Origin: Annulohypoxylon bovei var. microspora
Lineage: Eukaryota; Ascomycota; Sordariomycetes; Xylariales; Hypoxylaceae
Length of the DNA: 64,000 nucleotides
Direction: 5' to 3'
NCBI GenBank assembly: GCA_022836615.1
Contig: MU405261.1
Coordinates: forward strand, 1 to 64,000
Numbering within the stretch: the stretch's first letter is position 1; every line of letters begins with the position of its first letter. Positions 45,144-57,015 of the stretch are shown here, piece after piece. The notes below the pieces were generated by a model. The model worked only from the letters and a program-made list of their open reading frames with translations. It did no database searches and was not told the origin of the DNA. The position numbers and the translations under genes were made by a program.

Positions 45144-46346
45144 ATGGCTTTTCGCGGCAAGCCTTTCATCCCTGCTACCCCTCGAGTGATATCACCGAGC
45201 CCTACACCCTCCGAAACACAGGACGAGACTTCGCAAGATTCATATCTTGGCCCAGTCACACGTTCTGCTGCGAGGCGCCGACAGGCAGGCAGCGTTGCGC
45301 CCCAATTATCTCTCTACGAGAGTATCGACGAAGAGTCAGATCCGGAACTCCGGAGGGCCCGGACGAGGTCTCGAAGCCCGATAAAATCTCGTAAGGTTGG
45401 CGGCCTTACTTCCGCTAGATCCGGCCGCACCCCCAAGTCGAAACCGAAAGAGAAGAATGAGGTAAAGGTCAAAGAAGAGGAGACTTCTAATGGTCATCTG
45501 GCACCTCCTACACCGGGATATGCACCCACTCTTGCCGGGTGGGACTGGCGCGACTTCAGCCGTAGTCCTAGTCCTCTCGGCTTAATCCCGATACATCGGC
45601 ATTTTAAGAAATTTATCCACAAGCATGAGGTGCCGAGAAAGGTGCTACATGTATCGATCGGGTTTCTTGTGTACTGGCTCTATGTTAGCGGCACGCAAAC
45701 CTCCTCGGTCACGCCCTTTTTGATGGGAGCCTTAATCCCTATTGCGACTACAGATTATCTACGTCATAAGTACGCTTCTTTGAACCGCTTCTACGTGAGG
45801 TGCCTTGGCGCCCTGATGCGCGAATCCGAGTATGCCGGCTGGAATGGAGTCGTCTTCTACCTACTTGGCGCCTGGACCGTTCTCTACTTCTTCCCCAAAG
45901 ACATCGCAGTCGTAGCTGTTATGCTCTTGAGTTGGTGCGATACGGCTGCTAGCACCTTTGGCCGGTTGTACGGAAGATATACACCAAGACTTCGACGGGG
46001 AAAGTCTTTGGCTGGGTCGCTTGCCGCGTTCATCGTTGGTGTGGCTACGGCCGGTTGGTTTTGGGGCTTACTTGCTCCGAAGACTGGCCCTTTTCCTGGA
46101 GATGAACAACATCCGTTTATGTTCCAGGGCTTATTGCGACTTCCTGAATTTGCCGCAAACGCATTTGGCCTTTCTGAGGCGCAGAGTGTTGTTGATGGTC
46201 CTGTTGCCCTCGGACTATTGAGCTTATGGTCAGGCTTTGTCGCGGCGGGTAGTGAGGTGATTGATCTCTTCGGTTGGGACGATAATCTTACAATTCCCAT
46301 TCTCAGTGGCATCGGGATCTGGGGGTTTCTCAAGGTTTTCGGATAG
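45144..46346 (+). CDS. dgk1: CTP-dependent diacylglycerol kinase (Dgk1-like)
   Basis: Integral ER/nuclear-envelope enzyme that phosphorylates diacylglycerol with CTP to give phosphatidate, opposing the lipin phosphatase. 400 residues, one exon, from MAFRGKPFIP. Residues 1-150 are disordered and basic, with many Ser-Pro sites (possible kinase targets). The membrane part has at least five helices: VLHVSIGFLVYWLYV, VTPFLMGALIPIATT, VVFYLLGAWTVLYFF joined to IAVVAVMLLSW, LAAFIVGVATAGWFWGLL, and LTIPILSGIGIWGFL. The CTP-transferase signature is SWCDTAASTFGR followed by RRGKSLAGSLAA. The Sec59 dolichol kinase family is related but larger. Confidence 0.88.
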   Translation: MAFRGKPFIPATPRVISPSPTPSETQDETSQDSYLGPVTRSAARRRQAGSVAPQLSLYESIDEESDPELRRARTRSRSPIKSRKVGGLTSARSGRTPKSKPKEKNEVKVKEEETSNGHLAPPTPGYAPTLAGWDWRDFSRSPSPLGLIPIHRHFKKFIHKHEVPRKVLHVSIGFLVYWLYVSGTQTSSVTPFLMGALIPIATTDYLRHKYASLNRFYVRCLGALMRESEYAGWNGVVFYLLGAWTVLYFFPKDIAVVAVMLLSWCDTAASTFGRLYGRYTPRLRRGKSLAGSLAAFIVGVATAGWFWGLLAPKTGPFPGDEQHPFMFQGLLRLPEFAANAFGLSEAQSVVDGPVALGLLSLWSGFVAAGSEVIDLFGWDDNLTIPILSGIGIWGFLKVFG

Positions 46347-48228
46347 GCATAAAGCTGGTTAGATAGTGTAGTACTTCACACAGCTTTGGGGGGCATCTAT
46401 AAGGCATTCGGCGTTATGAGGGGGAATTGGTGCGGAAAGGTTTATGATCGATCGGTCTTGGTGGACAGGCTATGACTAGACATGACGGAAACGGCGATTT
46501 GAATGGCATAAACTGACTCATCTCACGACTGGGAAAACTCTAGAAAATTCTTAGGACGTTTCGGCATGGCAAACATACATAGAATCTGGGGTTCACACGG
46601 TCTTTGGTAATTTTAGCCGCCCCTATGAGGTTTCCTAGACGCAATTCCACAGCTCTTAAACTAGCAGGCCATAGTATGTCAGTTAAGAAGGACCGACGTA
46701 CTCTGCAGGTTTGCCACGGGCGTTGGCCAGATCTGTAGGATCAGGTCGCGGGATGTCGTGCATACCTTGCTTGGGCTTAGTACAAAAAGAGAAAGGGAGG
46801 GATCGTTACGCAGGCCCTACGGACGCGGCCAGCATGCTATTTACCTCCGACTTACACAGCATGACCCTTCGACGAACTGCTGTCTAAGGCTAACGATCAG
46901 TCGAGTTCAAAGATCTAAATAACATGGGACGGACAGAGATGAAGGTGTTCGATCCCTTATTTCTTTACACGAAAATTAACTGGCCCGAGTTCCTGCGCGG
47001 GAGTGAGCTTGGGAAGGAAAACTCCCATGGTCAGGAATCCGCCACTCTAAGACGCAATCGAACCTTTAAGGTACCGTCAAGGCAGACTCCGGCTCATCTC
47101 CCACCCTATGAGAAGATGCCCCATCATCATCATCGGCGCGCAAGTCTTGCTCGACTGCATACCAATCCAGCCAGGCCCTGTCAGTTAATCCCACGACCAA
47201 ACAACTTGGATACATCGTATCCACACTCTCTGTGCCGCCCATGCACTTATCTACATAATACATATTTTCTACATTTTCCCACACAACCGTTAGCTTCTCC
47301 TGGGATCCTTATTATCTTATTCGTACTCCCCATCGCTGATCGGTCCGTTGGCAACTTGGATTCTTGTATGCCTTGGGACCCACGATGAGTTGTCTCGTGG
47401 GTGATGTAGTATCTTGACCCGACCCTGCATATACAGCTTATAAGCTGCCGATGCGCCTCACGCCATGTGCAACCGTCCATTTCCTCGAAGGTGATTACAT
47501 CTGATGCCTCATCAGGAGGCCTCTTCTCTAGGCCGTTTTACTTAAAATGTGTATCATCAAATTTTTTCTTCTTAATAAGCTTCCCTACTTACATCAGAGT
47601 ATGTACGAGCTTAAACGACACCGCTAGATGCCGTTATCGTCGTACAAACAGGACATTGTCTACCGGACGCAACGGAGCTAGTTGAAACTAAGTAGTTCGC
47701 TAGCCTCACGTCGGCTGGACCCAAGCTCTTGGGATATTCCCTGCGACTGGTCCGAGGCAGATGGCCTCCAGAAGGCATTCGCATGCCGTGAAAGTCACGC
47801 CTCTCCACACCACCACTCTCCGGCAACAACTGTCATGTACGAATAAGATATATTTTTTAAACTTGATGTCGTCTTAGTCTGATTACCCTAGCTTCTCCAA
47901 CATGAATCTAGAATAATTGCCCCTCTGCCCCGCCCTTTATAGCTCTCTTATGTCTGTTAAGAAGGTAGACGATTCCGGCCTTGTATAGTCTCGGGTCCCA
48001 TGAGTCTATAAGGATTGAAATGAGCTAATCCGCACTTTACGCCGGCATAATTGACCACGCCTAACCAGACCAATGGTATTGGATACGGGTTCGGCGTTCT
48101 TAAAACCCCATATCATTCACCGAATGGCGACTTGGTCCATCGCAATTCGTCTCACTGATGAAGTGTCTTTCCGGCTATACCCTGGTATGACATATGGCTT
48201 AGCCTCTATAAGTTTTCACTCTACCTGC

Positions 48229-48269
48229 CACACACACATACACATATACATACACATATACATACACAC
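48229..48269. repeat. CA/TA microsatellite
   Basis: Alternating CACACA, TACACATA and TATACATA units, about 40 bp, imperfect. Confidence 0.8.
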
Positions 48270-50374
48270 GCCTTTGACGCCCGTCCAATGCAAAGACCAG
48301 ATGAAGAAATATGCAGCCAGGTATCTCAGTTTGTTTCGCAAGACATATCGATCAACGGAATCTAACCCGAAGAGGTGAATTGCTCTTTTCTCACCTACGC
48401 ATCTGGACATCCGTGCCAGCTCATCATGCCTTATTGTACATGTACGTACCGCCCCAGTCAGAACCACTTACACCGGAGCTTGCCTATTCCTTTATCCATA
48501 CTGTGTGTTGCGTTCTAGAAAAAGCGAAAGGCGGGAAAGCTTCGGCGAGTAGAGGATAACTTGTGACATGCTCATATCCAATTCGTCTCTTCTGAGTTCC
48601 AATGGTCTATTTTCGAGGCCATTGAGTTCTTCAAGAAAGAAACTATTTATCGATACATATAGCTACCTATGTATATCTTACTACACACGTAGCATTTGGG
48701 AATATGTACGCCAAGATAATTCTTGATAACCAGGGTGGTGGGGCATAATGCATTTTCTCTATTTCATCCCCCCCTTCAGTGGAGGGGCAAGGCGAGGCAA
48801 GCAAGCGGAGCCCTTCCCCTTTCACCGTACCAAAGAATCGAACACGGGTACGTAATAGCATGTATTCTTTACCCATCAACTATTCCCCTTACCCTCTTCT
48901 AGATCCCTTGCCCATGACGGAAATTCTGTAATTTTTGACCAATCAGAAAATTCCATTTCCGATTTTCTAACAATTTCTGTCATAAAATAATTAAGGGACC
49001 ATACAAAATCCACGAGGAACATTCCCAATGCGGAAACTTAAGGTCGCCTCAGAAGCTATTTCTTGCATGACGACCCCGGCTCCTGGGAATTTGGGAGAGA
49101 AGAGATATACTTAAAGGGTTAAGTGTCTTCGGAATAAAAATAATGATAAAAATAATGAAAGAAAAGAGAAGAGGCGGAATTAAAAAGAGAGAAAGAGAGA
49201 GAGAGCAGCAGCAGCAAATAAAATACAAATAAATAAATTCACTTCCCAAATGACGCTCTGATTCTCATTCGGCTGGCCCTGGGGCTTGACAACACATCAT
49301 CACACAAAATGCCCGATCTTGCTGCACTTCTGCCTGACTGGCCAGTAACGAGCAACGTTGACATTATTCGAACGTTTGTTTTCTGACCAGCACCACCACG
49401 CCCTTCCCTCCTTTCGACTTTTTTTTTTCTTGCTTGCTCGGTTCTTCCTAATCTTTATTATTATTATTTATTTTTCTCTTTTTATTCCACTTTCAGAAAG
49501 CCGATCTCGACCAACGAGCTCGTCAGCCTAAAGCTGCAACTCGCAGGTATGCAATCCGCTTCCCACGCTACCACCCCCCCTTCGCCCCCAGCCCGAGCCC
49601 GCTTTCTTTTTTTTTCTTCACGAGCCATGGACCATGGACCATGACTCGGTGGTTGATGAAACCTGTCGCTGCTTTTGCGAGCCCGTCCGCCATGTCTCTG
49701 TCGTCAGGTACTACTTGTTAGCGTCAGCGCGCTTGTCGTCCGTCTCTCTAAATAGGCTTAGACAGTACACCCGGCTGGGCGAAGGTCGAACGGGATGGCG
49801 GTCTATTTACACTATCTACATACACGACGAACAGCGTCAACGTATTTAGTAGTAGACGGGTCCAACGGTTACCCGTTCTATCCACACGCCCCCATTCCTT
49901 GACATGACGGTAGAGACACTTGTACGTATGTACGTGCCACGTCCAATCCCGATGGACCAACGTACACCCACGCCCCCCTCTAGAATCTAAGAGCCTTCTC
50001 GGTAAAGTTCTTATATTCCGATATTTCTAAAAGATTCGTTATATCGTCTGGGTTCTAGAAAAGCCGGCCTTGTTCTACTTACTAGGCTCTTGGCCTGCTC
50101 AAGGCAGACAGGTTCCTTCTTCCATGGTCACAGCAATATGTACGATACTTACATGTAGAAACGCCTTTCCGAGCTTGATTCCCCTTGTCATCATACTCGC
50201 AACATCCGCTGTCAGACCCAGTTGCCTGCTTGCCTACCTACCCAGCATCCCGTTCTTATGTCAACCATGATACCCTTATTAATCCTTTCGTCTTACTGCC
50301 GCAAGAAGCCGGCTGGTCTCATTCGTGGTTTTCGCAGCCGCTTCCCCGATATTCTTCAACCCCCATGTCCCCAC

Positions 50375-50444
50375 ATGCATACATACATCCACATCCGCGT
50401 ACATACATACATACATAGCATACACATATACACATACATACACT
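50375..50444. repeat. Imperfect ACAT microsatellite
   Basis: About 70 bp of CATA/TACA units, interrupted by CCACATCCGCG. Confidence 0.8.
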
Positions 50445-51567
50445 ACATTGGTCCTTTTTCTTTCTCTCTTCTTCCTAATATCGAAACAATCACCCTGACA
50501 CATTACTAGACGCACCAAGGTTTTGTATTTCCCGAATTACTAGTCCGCCTGCTCGTCCCCCCTGTCCGCAGCGCAGTGGCGCGTCTCCCAGATCCTCCTG
50601 CGTCTTATACCCGCACTCCCCCTTAGCATCGAAGATGCTTTTCCGTCCGAGGAGGACAAGTTCAGTTTCCCCCCACCGCGTGTCGTTCCTGAGTGGAAGT
50701 GATAGTCGCCTCCTTTCGGCATTTGGCTAGGAGAGAAGCTTACCAAAGTTCGCTCGTCTGTGAATGACTTATACCCTAAGCAAGAGACCGAGCCGATAGA
50801 CCCCGATCTAAAGCCTGTGTGTTGTTGCTGTTGTTGCTGCCTCCCCCGTCTGGACTCTGGTCCAAACATGCATACGCCCCCCGTGGAGATCGGCCCACGT
50901 TGACACGGCATGAAGATGGCCAGACTACCTAATCACGTATGCGTGGTGTTTCTATCATACATTATACATATCTTATTTCTATTTTATATCATATTATCTA
51001 TCTTATTTCTTTTACTCTGTTTTAGTACATAGCCCCCCCTGCGCGAGTGGCTCTCTCACCTCGATGGGGTGTGGTTCACGTAATCCCGTACTGCGGTAAA
51101 CGAAGGCATATAGACAGACTGCCTATCCATGTCAAGTGAGTATGTATATACGTATATGTATATCACGCTGGTAAGGACCGGGGCCTCGCGGAAAGGGGGC
51201 ACGAAGTACTAGAGCCCTAGTATCGTAGTTCGTCGATACATACGTACCAGTGATCGGTGCTACAATCCTGTACCTACACCGTCAGTACTATGCGTAGTGT
51301 ACCTGTCTAGTATGTCATGCTCTTGGAGTTCTTCTTCCTAGTCCATCAGTTCGTGGAAGCTAGAGCCCTTGCCTCCCGCTCGCCTCCCCATCCTGACTCC
51401 CTTCGGCCAACAACACTATATTGGAGCGGGGTTACTCAAGGACTCTCTCGTCGATCGACGAATAGAGTCCTCGGAACTTATCCTCTATAGACGGGACTAG
51501 AGATGGTCCGTTCCTCGTCGTTTGATCAGACGGGGGAAAACTCCCTCGAGAAGGGAGCAGGAAAAAG

Positions 51568-51574
51568 TATAAAA
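51568..51574 (+). promoter_or_regulatory. Candidate TATA box of the KxDL gene
   Basis: TATAAAA, followed by a CT-rich tract (CTTCTTCTTCTTCC..TTTCTTTC, 51,602-51,630), a common layout of filamentous fungal core promoters with the start of transcription in or just after the pyrimidine tract. The ATG lies about 340 bp downstream, leaving a long leader. Confidence 0.5.
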
Positions 51575-51911
51575 GGGGGTGCTGTTGACGGGTTGAGCTC
51601 GTCTTCTTCTTCTTCCTTCTTTCTTTCTTTCAAACAACTCTCAACTCCTCAAGTCTTCTCGATCGTGATATATCCAGAAGTTATCATCACCAGTGACTCA
51701 GTTCGTCAAGACATCTTTGCTCTTGACTCACATACAACACATACACCTACCTTCACACAGACAAAGGACTTAGAAGTCTTGCCCAGTCACACGCACATAC
51801 TGTCTTGCAAGTTATATTGCAAACACCCTACTGTCATATTACTTCTCTAGAGATTCTACTCTACCATTACCACCACCCCACTACCCAGGTATCCACCACA
51901 GTCTATCCACA

Positions 51912-52968
51912 ATGGCCACCTACAGCACGCAATACTACGACACGGGCGCCATGCCCATCCCATCCAAAGCAGAGCAGTACCAGCAGTACTACCAGAGCGG
52001 CGGCAGCACCTACTCCGTCTCGCCCACGGAAGACGACCAGCGGGAGCGCGACGCCTCCGTGACGTCCGGCGTGCCCTCCTACGGCAGCAACAGCAGCAAC
52101 GCGGCCAGCTACGCCACCAGCTATGCGAGCGGCGACTACTGCGACAACAGCCAGAGCGGCGCCTCCGCCAGCGGCGTCGACTTCAACGACTACATGCAAA
52201 ACCGCTTCGACGAGTCCTTCGACCCCATCCCGCTGGACCGGAGCCTGGCCCGTCAAGCACAGACGTAAGTTTTACGATCACAATTCCCAGCTCCCAATTT
52301 CTCATTTCTCGGGTTTCTCGCCTTTGCTCATTTCCCCGTTCTCTACTCTACCGAGAACGAGGAAGCGAGCGACTGAGCGAGCAAGCTTAAAAATGAGAAT
52401 TGAAAGCAATCACTCCAGAAAAGCAAAACCGGCTAACAGCAAACCCCCAGTTCCGGCAAGCTCAACAACAAACACCGCGAGCTTCTAGAAATGCAAGCGG
52501 CGGCGCAAGCCCGCCTCGCCCGCTCGCGCGCCCGGTTCCAGCAGGGCCTGAACGACGCGCGCGAGGTGCACGCCGATCTAGAATGGACGTCCAAGAAAGT
52601 ATCGTAAGTAGCGCGAAAAAAAAAACCCCCCCCAATCACCAAAATCCCCTTGAGAAAAAAAGCAGATCACGCAGCAGAAAAAAAGATGATATTAAAAATC
52701 GCACACCTGCAAGCAATTGCGGAGAGCAAACAGAGCCTCAATTTGAATTTCTGCCTATCTAGGCAGAAAGCTCATTTCGAGCCGCAAAGGGGCAAATATC
52801 CACACCCGCAGCCTTTGCGAAAAACACCTACCCCTACTACCTAAAATTCGCCGCAGAGGAACCTTGCTAACAAACCGGTGCAACAGGTCGCTGAAGAAGA
52901 AGGCGGAGAAGAAGCACGCCAAGGAGTACGAGAAGGCGCGCGAGCGGTACCCGTCGCCCGACTACTAA
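51912..52968 (+). CDS. KxDL-domain protein (BLOC-1 subunit KXD1-like)
   Basis: Exons 51,912-52,264, 52,451-52,603 and 52,887-52,968 (introns 186 and 283 nt, long for this window) give about 195 residues. The N-terminal 85 residues are Ser/Gln/Tyr-rich and disordered. The KxDL region follows: FDPIPLDRSLARQAQT, then SGKLNNKHRELLEMQAAAQA, REVHADLEWTSKKVSSL and a Lys-rich C-terminal helix ending in YPSPDY. KXD1 proteins are subunits of the BLOC-1 complex that acts in endosome-to-vacuole traffic. Family assignment rests on pattern, since the domain is short. All three junctions are phase-consistent. Codons are very G/C-rich. Confidence 0.75.
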
Positions 52969-54555
52969 GCCTCTCACTCCAATCCCTTCGCCCCGTCGCC
53001 GTTCGCGCGCTGCAGGCATTTGAGCCGCATCGCGGGAGCGACAGGGCCGTAGGCTGCGATCTGCAGGACACTTTTCGGTGAGCCTCCAAAAACAAAGGGG
53101 CGCGTCGGAAAGTTTCCTGCATTGCACATACACACGCACAAACCTTACCCACGTATTTTCTGCACATGTCGTTTATTTTAACTTTTTAGCGGCCGATCGC
53201 CTATGCGCTCGGCGCCATCTCCTTCCCCCTGTTCATGTATGTCATGTACGGGGGGTGGGTAGTGTGCGCTGGTGGCAACCCACGCGAGATCTGGGGTTGC
53301 TGCTGGGTGATAATATGCGAGATCCCTCTGGGGAATGTCTCTCATATGCACACTCCCCTCCCCTTCGAATTCTTCACTTCTCCATTTGTGGTTCCCGAAA
53401 AAAAAGTATTGCGCATACCCCTGACGTTTTTTTTTTCATGTACCTAAGTAGGGTGGGAGAGACAAAAAAGTTTCTCACGTGGCGGAGGAGGACGCTGGTT
53501 CGACAGTTTTGGGCGGCAAAAAAACAACATAGACGCCCGTTATTATGCATCGCTGCTTTACGGCCGGGCAGCGCGGTACGTAGCGCATGGTGTGTGGGTA
53601 GGAGACGCAACGCACATCCTGTTCTCTGTTCCTGCATACCCTGCCTGCTACCCACGCGAACCGCATGCGCTGACGCACAGCGAGCGGGCCGGCGGTTAGC
53701 TAGCTATGAGCAGGGCTGTTTCACGAGATTATGAGTTATGATTGGATGTTTTCGGATGGTCCGGGGGTGCTGTGGCCTAAAAGCACACCACTTTTGTCTC
53801 TAGCAGGGTACAAGTTGACGGGATGACGCACGTCTGACCGGTGAAGTGGTTCCTGCAAGTTGGGTCGACCGGGGAGAGGAGGGGGGGCTTGGAGTTAGAG
53901 GAGCGGCAGTCGATCAAGCTTCCTAGGCGCACACTCTGGGGCGCGGGAACGAGGATGTACTCGTAGATAGAGCGCACACTACCATAACCTGGCGGCTGGG
54001 ACGACACTTGTCCGCTTTAGGAGATGGGTATTTCCCTTTTTGTAATAACTCGGAGACGGCGTGGGTGGTGGCTGTCTTATTCTGGGCTAAGAATTTCCTT
54101 AGAGAGTATTGTCGGGTCGGTAACGTACTTCTCCTGGACATAGTATGTAATACAATGATTCCCCGTTCGGTGACCTGACCCAGTATCGTGTATGTACCTT
54201 CGTATGTCTAAGACACAGTGGACCGTAGTCGCCCGTAACCCCCCTAGGCCAATGAAGGCCAGGGGGGTACGACAGCTCTTCGATCGGTGGTGTGGGACGC
54301 TGAGATGAATCCACCGTAGACCGAGGTAGGTAGACACCTTAATGTATGTCGATGGGTGTCACGTGATGTAGTGCTGCCCAAGTCCTGTTGGGTGTGCCAA
54401 AAATATAGAACAGATATTATATCTGGTTGGGTGTCAGTATACCTGCACGAATACAAGAGAGTTGGTTAGGTATGTCATGGCTTCTCTTCCTCCCCCTATC
54501 TGCGGCCTTCGATAAACGATATGAATTGATTAAATCACTGCTCACCCATAGAAAT
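52969..54555. other. Gap with two weak coding candidates
   Basis: 1.6 kb. Contains a possible exon at about 53,190-53,258 between a TTTTTAG acceptor and a GTGGGT donor that reads PIAYALGAISFPLFMYVMYG, a transmembrane-like stretch, with no partner exons seen. The Cys-bearing minus-strand frame at 53,777-54,007 is listed separately. Confidence 0.4.
53777..54007 (-). CDS. Small Cys-containing frame, uncertain
   Basis: 76-residue frame whose last 50 codons are G/C-ending like real genes of the window. The C-terminal half has five cysteines (LIDC, PTC, GQTC, PSTC, VVCF), as in small disulfide-bonded domains. There is no signal peptide at this ATG, so it could be the last exon of a larger gene or a decayed fragment. 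No family is recognised. Confidence 0.28.
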   Translation of the reverse strand: MSSQPPGYGSVRSIYEYILVPAPQSVRLGSLIDCRSSNSKPPLLSPVDPTCRNHFTGQTCVIPSTCTLLETKVVCF

Positions 54556-55260
54556 TCAGCCCAACGTCGATTGACCTGACCGAGACTTCGCCTCCTCCCA
54601 TAACATCCAACTGCCAACCGGTTCTAACTCATTAGTCTTCTCAAGTGACTCCCATGGGTTAACATTCGAACTTGGATCATAGTAGCCCTCCCACCACTTT
54701 TTTCCTGGCTCGTGTCCTTGGCCACGTCCGCGTCCTCGCCCTCGCCCTCGCCCTCGACCTCGACCTCGGTTGTCTTGATGACCACCACGGCCACGACCAC
54801 CTCGATAACTCTCTCCTTCATCAATGCCAAACGATGAAGGCCGAGCTCCCCAAGCCTGATCAGAGGGATCTCCGACTATACTGTCAATTTTAGACTGAAT
54901 ATCATCGTTTGGCTCGGCTGTAGCAGTTGTGGCAGGGCGTGATGTGTCCAAGTACTGTGGTCCTGGGCTATCATCATCGACGTTGTTGAAATCTTCACGA
55001 ACTTCACTCTTAGAGACTTTAGGTTCGTCTTCCTCTTCTCCTAGATCAATCTCATCTTCATTCCGAGTTCTTATGCCTAGGGGTGTAGCATTAGAACCTG
55101 AAACCGCCTCCATGATAGCGGTGGGATCGGAAGTTGACCCAACTACCGCATCGTCGGCATGAGGGTTGAATTTGCGTCGCTTGTTGGAATTTTGTGACCC
55201 AAAATTTGAGAAACCCATGGCTTGTGCCATAGCTGCGACTGCTTCTTCGTCGTCTTCCAT
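54556..55260 (-). CDS. RGG-repeat nuclear protein, conserved fungal type
   Basis: 234 residues, one exon. It starts MEDDEEAVAAMAQAMGFSNF followed by NKRRKF, a basic nuclear-localisation-like patch. The centre is acidic and disordered. Residues about 152-183 form an RGG/RG-rich array (GGRGRGG, then repeated GRGRGR), which binds RNA and is a target of arginine methylation. The C terminus KKWWEGYYDPSSNVNPWESL is the conserved hallmark of this otherwise unnamed fungal family. Its start faces the LENG1-like gene across 600 bp, so the two may share a divergent promoter. Function in RNA metabolism is inference. Confidence 0.75.
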   Translation of the reverse strand: MEDDEEAVAAMAQAMGFSNFGSQNSNKRRKFNPHADDAVVGSTSDPTAIMEAVSGSNATPLGIRTRNEDEIDLGEEEDEPKVSKSEVREDFNNVDDDSPGPQYLDTSRPATTATAEPNDDIQSKIDSIVGDPSDQAWGARPSSFGIDEGESYRGGRGRGGHQDNRGRGRGRGRGRGRGRGQGHEPGKKWWEGYYDPSSNVNPWESLEKTNELEPVGSWMLWEEAKSRSGQSTLG

Positions 55261-55859
55261 GATGAGCTAGCCGAAGTTCGTTATCCGTGAGTGTGATGGC
55301 AATGAAGTCGATCTGGGAAATAGAGACGTGAATTCCTCAAAATTGTGTGGGGAAAGGAACTTAAGACATTTGTTGGCAGGGTTACATAAGCTAAGTGTTT
55401 TTAGGGCCTACTCTCCTAATTGAAGTTCAGTACGAAAGTCACTTGAATTTAGGACCCGGCTCTTAGAGAATTTTAAAGGTGAAGTTGGAAAAAAGGTTAC
55501 GGGAAAGGAGTTTATGAACGAAAATAAACTTTATTAAGATCGAACGAATAATTCCATATCGAAATAAAACACGGGTGCTTGCTGACTCATCATGACGGCA
55601 TTTTGGCCGATTCGATTTCCGCATTACCCGTTTTACAAATAGGAAATTACTTTAAACGACTTGCATATTTACGGAGTGGAATATTTTATCTTAACCCGAA
55701 AATAAATATGAAGTTATCAAACATCCTTTGCGTTTAAACAGACTTCACTACTGCTTATCTCATCATCAACCCCTCTACAAACCGTCCCTTTCACCAACAT
55801 CGTCTTCAGTAGGTATTAGCCACATATATTAGCAGGTTTAATACCTGCGCCAGCCCAGT
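55261..55859. promoter_or_regulatory. Divergent promoter region
   Basis: 599 bp between the starts of the RGG protein (minus) and the LENG1-like gene (plus). A/T-rich in the middle (55,500-55,750). No specific site is assigned. Confidence 0.45.
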
Positions 55860-57015
55860 ATGCCTCTGTCAGTGCCTACTATATACTTCTTAACACGCGT
55901 AATACCTTACTAACAACTAAGTTTACAGACATCTGCTAGGCAAGAAATCATGGAACGTCTACAACCCTAAGAACATCGAGCGCGTGAAGCGCGACGAAGC
56001 AGCCGCCCAGGAGCGCGAAGAAGCCGAAGAGCAGCGCCAGCAAGAAGCAGACGCGGAACGCCGTCTTGCCATCCTGCGCGGTGAGACTCCGCCGCCTCTG
56101 CCTCCCCCAGAGCCGACCGCCGACGACGAAGGGCCTAGTCGGAAACGAGATCGCGACGAGGAACCAAAGAGAGAGCGTAGGAAGCGCAAGCGCGTGGGTG
56201 AGGATGACACGGACTTCGAATTGCGGCTTGCGCGTGAACGGGCAGGCGCTGCGCCAACGACGAGCGATGCGCTTGTGAAGAAAAAAAGCGATGCTCCGCT
56301 TGTGGACCATAGAGGTCATATCGACTTATTCCCGGATGAACGATCTCGCGTGCCTCTAGAAAAGAATGCGGAGGCAGAACAAGAAGCTGCGAAGAAGAAG
56401 CGGGAATACGAAGACCAGTACACCATGCGCTTCTCAAATGCCGCGGGTAAGGACGGACTTGTTGGCCCTTGGTACGCGAAGGGTGGTGATATGAAGAGCG
56501 TTGTGGATGGTAACCTAGAGGCCCCGAGCAAGGATGTGTGGGGGAACGAGGACCCACGGCGGAAAGAGAGACAAGCTGCGCGAGTCGTTACCAGTGATCC
56601 CTTGGCAATGATGAAGAGAGGCGCGGCGAAAGTTAGGGAGGTTGAGAAGGAGAGGCGGCAGCTAAACGATGAGAGGGAACGGGAATTAAAGCAACTTCGA
56701 AAGGAAGAGAGAAGAAAGGAGAGACGACAGAGGCGAGAAGGAAAGGAGGATTATGACGATCTTGAGGGGTTCAGCTTAGATGGTAACGCTTCGAGCCAAG
56801 CCCAGGCCCGGCCTAAGGATGATGATGATAATCGGCGGCGACGGCATCACTTATCTAGGAATGAAAGTGATCGAGCCATGTCTAGGCATCACTCTGAGCG
56901 TAAGGAGCACCGGCATGACGAGGAACATCGAAGTTCCCGATCTGATCGTCAAGACCGAAACAAAAGCAGCTCGAAACATGACCGCCGACGGTTAGGGAGA
57001 GCGGATAATTATTAG
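55860..57015 (+). CDS. CIR N-terminal-domain protein (LENG1-like)
   Basis: A first coding exon of only 8 nt (55,860-55,867) joins after a 61-nt intron to 55,929-57,015, giving MPLHLLGKKSWNVYNPKN as the conserved start; 364 residues in all. The CIR-N block (KKSWNVYNPKNIERVKRDEA) is shared with LENG1-type proteins and splicing factor Cwc25. The remainder is Arg/Glu-rich coiled coil with motifs GHIDLFPDE and GLVGPWYAKG, and an Arg/Ser/His-rich tail (SRHHSERKEHRHDEEH), typical of spliceosome-associated factors. It probably acts in the nucleus in pre-mRNA processing. The tiny exon would be missed by many gene finders; without it the frame lacks its true start. Confidence 0.82.

Larger units (their letters stand above)
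46347..51911. other. 5.5-kb gap with exon-like traces
   Basis: The longest gene-free run of normal composition. It holds two microsatellites, long pyrimidine tracts, and near 49,309-49,554 an ATG-started piece (MPDLAALLPDWP) ending at a GTAACG donor, then a pyrimidine tract with CTTTCAG and a 50-nt exon-like piece ending at GTATGC. No continuing exon could be found, so this could be an untranslated or non-coding transcript, or an upstream ORF. The last 350 bp are promoter and leader of the KxDL gene. Confidence 0.45.

Noticed and set aside
46924..47388. 154-codon plus-strand frame
   Set aside because: Low-complexity, His/Pro-rich, no domain, no codon bias and no conserved start; probably chance in a G/C-balanced gap.
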